A stretch of DNA of 64,000 bases, taken from assembly GCA_022072255.1 (NCBI GenBank), contig JAJVHZ010000026.1:26533-90532 (forward strand). The letters run 5' to 3'. The stretch comes from Gammaproteobacteria bacterium (GTDB taxonomy: Bacteria > Pseudomonadota > Gammaproteobacteria > JAJPIJ01). The translations under genes were made by a program, and so were the position numbers. This document shows, one piece after another, positions 59,660 to 64,000 of the stretch. The stretch's first letter is position 1. Each line of letters begins with the position of its first letter. The notes under the pieces are model-generated. The model searched no databases and was not told the DNA's origin. It saw only the letters and a program-made list of their open reading frames with translations.

Positions 59660-60412
59660 ATGAATGACGACAGCTTGACGATCATCCGCCCTAAGACAGG
59701 GGCAGAACATCCCGATCCGTGGGCCGAGGTCCCGTTCGAGCCGGCGTTTTTTTCTCCGGGTACGCGCCTGCTGCCGTCCCTGCCGGTCACCGGCTGGCGG
59801 CAACGGTATGCAGAGCACCTGGGCTTCCACGTCACGACCAGGAATCGCGACCTGCTCGCGCACGTGCGCCGCGTGCTGCTGTGGGCTGCAGCCGGCAACC
59901 GCCAGGCCACCTACCGCGCTCTCGCCGACCTCTTCCAGGTGCTGGGCACCAAGGGCCTGGAGTTGCGCAAGGATATCCTGCAGAGAGTGGCCCCCGTGCT
60001 GGCGCCCTCTCAGGTCAGCAGCCTGCGCGCGCAGTTGGCGGTGACCGAGACCGTCACCAGCATGTTCGACCTGCCCACCTCGCGCTTTGCGCCGAAACGC
60101 TCCGCCAAGCTGGTCACCCTGGGTGCCCGCGCGAACCGGATCCAGAGCGGCGCACGGGGGCCGCTCGGCGAGGCACGCGAATACCTGGAGAACGGGCAGG
60201 TCGAGGAGGCCAGACAGGTCCTCGAGGCTGCCCTGCCCCTGCACGCGCACGACACCGACATGCACCGCGAACTCCTGGAAATCTACCGGCGGGCGCGCGA
60301 CCTCGACGGCTGCCAGTCGATGTTCAGCAAGATCGATGTCAAGGACAGCGCTGTGGAGAAGGACTGGCTGGACACCCTTTCCCTGCTCGAGGGTTCTGCC
60401 GCGGGCCGATAA
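59660..60412 (+). CDS. TPR-like protein opening the kinase-GTPase-roadblock cluster
   Basis: 250 residues from the ATG at 59660, with AAGGAGG 9 bases upstream. I do not recognise a named family. The N-terminal half is helical and lacks a signal peptide (LAHVRRVLLWAAAGNRQATYRALADLF), so the protein is probably cytoplasmic. The C-terminal part (about residues 165-245) has TPR-like helices, GEAREYLENGQVEEARQVLEAAL and MHRELLEIYRRARDLDGCQSMF, which recall the FimV C-terminal repeat. The next gene starts 15 bp later, so co-expression with the cluster is likely. Confidence 0.75.
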   Translation: MNDDSLTIIRPKTGAEHPDPWAEVPFEPAFFSPGTRLLPSLPVTGWRQRYAEHLGFHVTTRNRDLLAHVRRVLLWAAAGNRQATYRALADLFQVLGTKGLELRKDILQRVAPVLAPSQVSSLRAQLAVTETVTSMFDLPTSRFAPKRSAKLVTLGARANRIQSGARGPLGEAREYLENGQVEEARQVLEAALPLHAHDTDMHRELLEIYRRARDLDGCQSMFSKIDVKDSAVEKDWLDTLSLLEGSAAGR

Positions 60413-60427
60413 CTGCCGTTGCCGTCC

Positions 60428-61693
60428 ATGCCGACATCCACACCCATCCGCTTCGACCTCATCGGCGCCAACGATCGCACGCGCAACGCCCTGCAGATGG
60501 CGTTCGCCGGTCGTGCCAGGGGCAGTTGCGAGTTCGCCAACGGAGACGCGGCCGACGCGGTCATCGTCGACCTGGACGGGATCGGCGCGCGCACGGAATG
60601 GAGCAGGTACCGTCACCAGCATCCGCAGCGCCCGAGCGTGCTGCTGACGGTCAACGACTGCACCGTGCCGGAGACGGCGATCGTGCTCATCAAGCCGATA
60701 CGCATCGAGGCCCTGCTGAGCGCCGTGGACGACGTCCGCCGCCGGATCGAGACCGGCGACATCGACGCCCCGGGGATCACGGTGCGGGCGACAACCGAGA
60801 CGGTCGTTGGACCCGGCGGTCCGACGACCCGGATCACGGCCACGACTCGCCCCTCCAAGCGCGAAGCGACAGCGACCTCGCAACCCACCAGCGGCTCGCA
60901 GGGTCGCCGGGCAGTCGCTGCCTCGTCGTCGGCTGCGGCGTATCCCGCGCCGTCGAAACCCGCCCCACCGTCGGGGCCAGAACCCGTAAGGGATTACCGC
61001 GACGTATGCGGCCATCTCCCGGATATCAACTGCGAGGACCTCGAGCAGGTCCGACAACGCTCCTTCGATGCCGAGGGAACGCTGCTCGACTGGCTGCGCC
61101 GTGCTCAGATCCGCTCCGACAATATGCGCAAGCCGATCGGCCTGAACATACAGGACAAGGACGTGGCCACCGTCTCCAGCGTGGAGCGCGTAGCCAGGGT
61201 GATCCTGAGCGACGAGATACTGAGGAGCAACGCCGCCAAGCGATTCATTGCGAGCCAGGTGCGCATGACGGAGATTGCCTCCGACCCGCCGCCGGCCACG
61301 CAAAAACTCGCCGAACCCGTGAGTCTCGAGGCACTGCTCTGGAAGATGGCGCTGTGGACGTACAAGGGGCGTCTGCCCGCGGGAACCTCCGTCAAGGAGC
61401 GGGTGTACCTGCGGCGCTGGCCCAACCTGCCGCGTCTGCTCGAGGTCCCGGATGCCATGCGGATCTCCGCCCTGCTGGTCGAACAGCCGCTCGCCCTCGC
61501 GCGCGTGGCCGAGGCGCTGCAGATCCCGCAACGCCACGTCTTCGCGTTCTATGGCGCGGCACAGGCGGCGGGCCTCGCGAACCACGCCAAGCGCGAGGCG
61601 GACAATCTGCTTGCCAGCGTGCCGCCGCGCAAACACGTGGAGCGTAGTTTCATCAATCGCGTCGTCGGCCGCCTGAAGCGGCTGGTGGCCTGA
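60428..61693 (+). CDS. Receiver-like protein with C-terminal unknown domain
   Basis: 421 residues from the ATG at 60428. The first 110 residues look like a response-regulator receiver: FDLIGANDRTRNALQMAFAG, the possible phospho-acceptor in VIVDLDG and the switch lysine in VLIKPIRIEALLSAVDDV. The usual acidic pair at the N-terminus is absent, so phosphorylation is doubtful. A Ser/Pro/Ala-rich linker (about 120-185) precedes a folded domain (about 185-420) with helices SVERVARVILSDEIL and a winged-helix-like end ALLVEQPLALARVAEALQIPQRHVFAFYGAAQAAGLA. It is probably an adaptor; no enzymatic motif is seen. Confidence 0.7.
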   Translation: MPTSTPIRFDLIGANDRTRNALQMAFAGRARGSCEFANGDAADAVIVDLDGIGARTEWSRYRHQHPQRPSVLLTVNDCTVPETAIVLIKPIRIEALLSAVDDVRRRIETGDIDAPGITVRATTETVVGPGGPTTRITATTRPSKREATATSQPTSGSQGRRAVAASSSAAAYPAPSKPAPPSGPEPVRDYRDVCGHLPDINCEDLEQVRQRSFDAEGTLLDWLRRAQIRSDNMRKPIGLNIQDKDVATVSSVERVARVILSDEILRSNAAKRFIASQVRMTEIASDPPPATQKLAEPVSLEALLWKMALWTYKGRLPAGTSVKERVYLRRWPNLPRLLEVPDAMRISALLVEQPLALARVAEALQIPQRHVFAFYGAAQAAGLANHAKREADNLLASVPPRKHVERSFINRVVGRLKRLVA

Positions 61694-61714
61694 CGGGCAG
61701 CCACGAACCTCGCC

Positions 61715-63217
61715 ATGACGGGCTCTACACTGCCTATCGGCTTCAACTTGAAGGAGTACCGAATCGACAAGGTGCTCGGCAAGGGCAACTTCGGAGTCAC
61801 CTATCAGGGCTGGGACACCCACCTGCAGACGGCGGTGGCCATCAAGGAATTCTATCCGAGCGAGTTCGTCACCCGTGACCCGAAAGGCGGCGGCAGCGTG
61901 CTGCTGAAATCGGAGGAATTCAGCGAGCTGTACAAATGGGGCCGGCAGCGCTTCATCGCAGAGGCGCAGGTGCTCGCCCGGTTCCGGCACCCCAACATCC
62001 TGCGCGTGGCGCGATTCTTCCCGGCCAACCACACCGCCTACATCGTCATGGACTTCGAGGGTGGGCAGACTCTGAGCGAGGTATTGCGCGCGGCAAAGGA
62101 GCCCCTCTCCGAGCAGCAGTTGCGCGCCATCTTCCTGCCCCTGCTGGAAGGGCTGCGCATCGTCCACGAGAAGAAATACCTGCATCGCGACATCAAGCCC
62201 GCGAACATCCAGATCCGTCATGACGGCACGCCGCTGCTGATCGATTTCGGGGCCGCCGAAATGGAATTCGGGAGCAGCAGCTCGGAGGACGTGCAGGTGC
62301 TCACGCCGGGCTATGCCCCGATCGAGCAGCACTCCCCCGACACCCCGCAGGGACCATGGTCGGATCTCTACGCCGTCGGCGCGACGCTATATCGCTGCAT
62401 CAGCGTCGGTCCGCCGGTCGACGCGGCGCAACGCCAGCGAGCTGCCGAGGAGCACAAGACCGACCCGCTGGTGCCCGCCGTCACGCTCGGCAACGAGCGG
62501 TACAGTGACAAATTCCTGCGGATCATCGACTGGATGATGCAGCTTCGCGCAGAGGACCGCCCGCAGTCGGTCGGCGACGTGATCGCTCGCCTGCGCGGGG
62601 AAGGCGAGGCCCCCGCCGTCACGGGCGGCACCACGTTTTCCTACGTTCCGAAGCGCGCCGCCCGCAACTTCAAGATCGTGTTCGCCGGCCCTGTCGGTGC
62701 GGGCAAGACGACCGCGATATCGGCGCTCAGCGACATACCGCTGGTCAACACCGATGCTCGGGCGCGGGACATGACCCGCAGCCGCAAGGCCACCACGACC
62801 GTGGCGATGGATTACGGACTGATGCGTTTGTCGGACTCCGAGCGCGTGCACCTGTACGGAACGCCCGGGCAGGAGCGATTCGATTTCATGTGGGACATCC
62901 TGCAGACAGGCGCGCTCGGACTGGTGATCCTCATCGACAACTCGCGCAAGGAGCCGATGAAGGATCTGGACTTCTATCTTGATGCCTTCCATTCGCTGAT
63001 CCAGCGCAGCCGCGTTGTCATCGGCGTCAACTTCACCGGCGCCACACGCAGGCCCGATGTCGACGACTATCACCGCCACCTGAGCGATGGGCAGCGCAGG
63101 CTTGCGATCAACGCGCCGATATTCCAGATCGATGCGCGCCGGCGCGGCGATGTGTCGATGCTGGTACAGGCATTGCTCTTTTCAATCGACCCTGGCGTAA
63201 AGGACTATCATGTCTGA
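61715..63217 (+). CDS. Ser/Thr protein kinase fused to an MglA/COG2229-like small GTPase
   Basis: 500 residues. The kinase (about 12-285) is intact: VLGKGNFGVTYQG, VAIKEFYP, LHRDIKPANIQI (about 156-167), LLIDFGAAEM and PGYAPIEQHS. A GTPase domain (about 315-495) follows with no membrane segment between: G1 FAGPVGAGKTTAIS, G2 Thr in KATTTVAMDYG, G3 LYGTPGQERFDFMW. The NKxD motif is replaced by NFTG (about residue 437), so nucleotide specificity is open. COG2229 GTPases are normally separate proteins beside roadblock partners; the covalent kinase link is unusual. It overlaps the next gene by 8 bases. Confidence 0.9.
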   Translation: MTGSTLPIGFNLKEYRIDKVLGKGNFGVTYQGWDTHLQTAVAIKEFYPSEFVTRDPKGGGSVLLKSEEFSELYKWGRQRFIAEAQVLARFRHPNILRVARFFPANHTAYIVMDFEGGQTLSEVLRAAKEPLSEQQLRAIFLPLLEGLRIVHEKKYLHRDIKPANIQIRHDGTPLLIDFGAAEMEFGSSSSEDVQVLTPGYAPIEQHSPDTPQGPWSDLYAVGATLYRCISVGPPVDAAQRQRAAEEHKTDPLVPAVTLGNERYSDKFLRIIDWMMQLRAEDRPQSVGDVIARLRGEGEAPAVTGGTTFSYVPKRAARNFKIVFAGPVGAGKTTAISALSDIPLVNTDARARDMTRSRKATTTVAMDYGLMRLSDSERVHLYGTPGQERFDFMWDILQTGALGLVILIDNSRKEPMKDLDFYLDAFHSLIQRSRVVIGVNFTGATRRPDVDDYHRHLSDGQRRLAINAPIFQIDARRRGDVSMLVQALLFSIDPGVKDYHV

Positions 63218-63884
63218 GTACGAACTGATCTCCAATGCTCACGTGGGCGTCACTCCCGCCGGCGCCTACTACGCCGCCTCGGGGCGCGATCCCACGGCGG
63301 CCCGAACGCTGCTGTTCGCGCTGATGGCGCAATCGCTGACACCGACATTGACGGCGGAGAAGGTCTGTCAGTGGGCGCAGACCGACAACGAAGACGAAGC
63401 GGCGGAATTGCTTTACCGGATGCAGAGCGTGGGATGGATAAAGGGTCTGCGCGCCGCGCAGACCGCACCGGAGACGCACATGGAACGCGACGTTCCCGGC
63501 CTGCTGAAAGAACTGGCGGTCGACGGTCGCGCGTTGCTCGCCGATTCGCAGGGATTCTTCCTCTCCGCCAGCGGCTTTGCCCACGAGACCGCGGAGGCGC
63601 TCGGCGCACTTGCCGCCGATATCGGTGCCGTGGCCTCGCGACACGACGGTCTGGTCCGCGAGAACCTCGGCATCGATTCGGCCGCCTGGTCCGTGGTCGA
63701 CGCGGCCGGTCACAGCCGCATGGGGTTCTGGCCGTTGTTCATAGGCAACCAGCATTTCGTGCTCGTGGTGAGCGGCGAGCCATGCCTGCACCGCACCGCC
63801 TTCGCACACCTGGTGTGGGGGCTCACACGCCGATACGCCGGCGAACACGACACCTCGCGCCGCGCGAGCACCATCAGGCAGTAG
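63210..63884 (+). CDS. Probable degenerate roadblock-like protein with N-terminal helical domain
   Basis: 224 residues. Residues 25-85 form a compact helical, winged-helix-like segment (ALMAQSLTPTLTAEKVCQWA, AAELLYRMQSVGWIKGL). Residues 95-205 show the alternating pattern of a Roadblock/LC7 fold (GRALLADSQGFFLSASGF, a long helix ETAEALGALAADIGAVASRH, then FIGNQHFVLVVSG and a closing helix). The domain is recognised by pattern, not a strong motif. Translational coupling to the kinase-GTPase gene through an 8-base overlap supports a shared complex. Confidence 0.65.
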   Translation: MSEYELISNAHVGVTPAGAYYAASGRDPTAARTLLFALMAQSLTPTLTAEKVCQWAQTDNEDEAAELLYRMQSVGWIKGLRAAQTAPETHMERDVPGLLKELAVDGRALLADSQGFFLSASGFAHETAEALGALAADIGAVASRHDGLVRENLGIDSAAWSVVDAAGHSRMGFWPLFIGNQHFVLVVSGEPCLHRTAFAHLVWGLTRRYAGEHDTSRRASTIRQ

Positions 63885-63915
63885 AAACTGGAATCGAAAC
63901 CCGGAGCCACATCGT

Positions 63916-64000
63916 ATGCGTGAAGAAATGATCCGTTCCATCCTGAGCGACCTCAACGGCAGCTCCGCCGATATCACTGCCTCGGCGGTGATCTCAACGG
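63916..64000 (+). CDS. Roadblock/LC7 domain protein, 5' end only
   Basis: The first 28 residues, MREEMIRSILSDLNGSSADI then TASAVIST, are the characteristic start of bacterial Roadblock/LC7 (MglB-like) proteins, which act as GTPase regulators. The rest lies beyond the window. It follows the previous gene by 31 bp on the same strand. Confidence 0.75.
   Translation, partial: MREEMIRSILSDLNGSSADITASAVIST

Noticed and set aside
59567..62332. A 921-codon open frame on the minus strand opposite the signalling cluster
   Set aside because: The translation is rich in His/Arg/Leu with no family motif, and the plus strand carries clear kinase, GTPase and TPR-like signatures with ribosome sites. It is a codon-bias shadow.

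Overview
The window is GC-rich chromosomal DNA with dense, short-spaced genes. The gene blocks ispH-lspA-ileS-ribF-murJ / rpsT / proB-obgE-rpmA-rplU, ampD-ampE next to nadC, lpxH and a type II secretion locus point to a Gram-negative gammaproteobacterium, plausibly of a Chromatiales-like lineage. That placement is an inference from gene content and order only. No insertion sequence, prophage, integron or CRISPR array is seen, so this reads as core chromosome with some unusual inserted modules.

Layout. 1-3645: the 5' three-quarters of aceE and an MFS transporter, both on the minus strand. 3861-15263: a complete-looking type II secretion locus split into two convergent halves, gspC-D-E-F on the plus strand and gspG-H-I-J-K-L-M on the minus strand. 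15411-20615: an RND efflux pump and its adaptor (MexEF-like), divergent from a TetR/AcrR repressor, with an AcrR-type palindromic operator between them. 20700-22596: tRNA-Glu, tRNA-Ala, gltX and tRNA-Val. 22683-29372: a LysR regulator, then leuD and leuC, which are separated by a Ser/Thr kinase-like membrane protein and a degenerate pseudokinase.

29510-41503: an AcuI-type reductase, a Sel1-repeat protein, a small unknown protein, a beta-CASP metallo-beta-lactamase nuclease, lpxH, ampE, ampD, nadC, a divergent fchA/mtdA one-carbon pair, a Sel1-SPOR envelope protein, an unknown protein, tRNA-Thr and a Fur-family regulator. 41876-48886: a minor-pilin cluster with pilY1 first, followed by fimT/fimU, pilV, pilW, pilX and pilE. 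48918-59373: the isoprenoid, lipoprotein, translation and peptidoglycan housekeeping block.

59660-64000 is the most unusual part. It holds a TPR protein, a receiver-like protein, a Ser/Thr kinase fused to an MglA/COG2229-like small GTPase, a protein with a probable degenerate roadblock fold, and the start of a clear Roadblock/LC7 protein. This resembles the logic of polarity switches (MglA/MglB) and actinobacterial conservons but uses a Ser/Thr kinase covalently joined to the GTPase. The kinase-like genes inside leuCD share the KEY(F/L/Y)P motif of this kinase, so the two loci may form one signalling family. With a T4P minor-pilin operon in the same window, control of pili or envelope polarity is a reasonable but unproven hypothesis.
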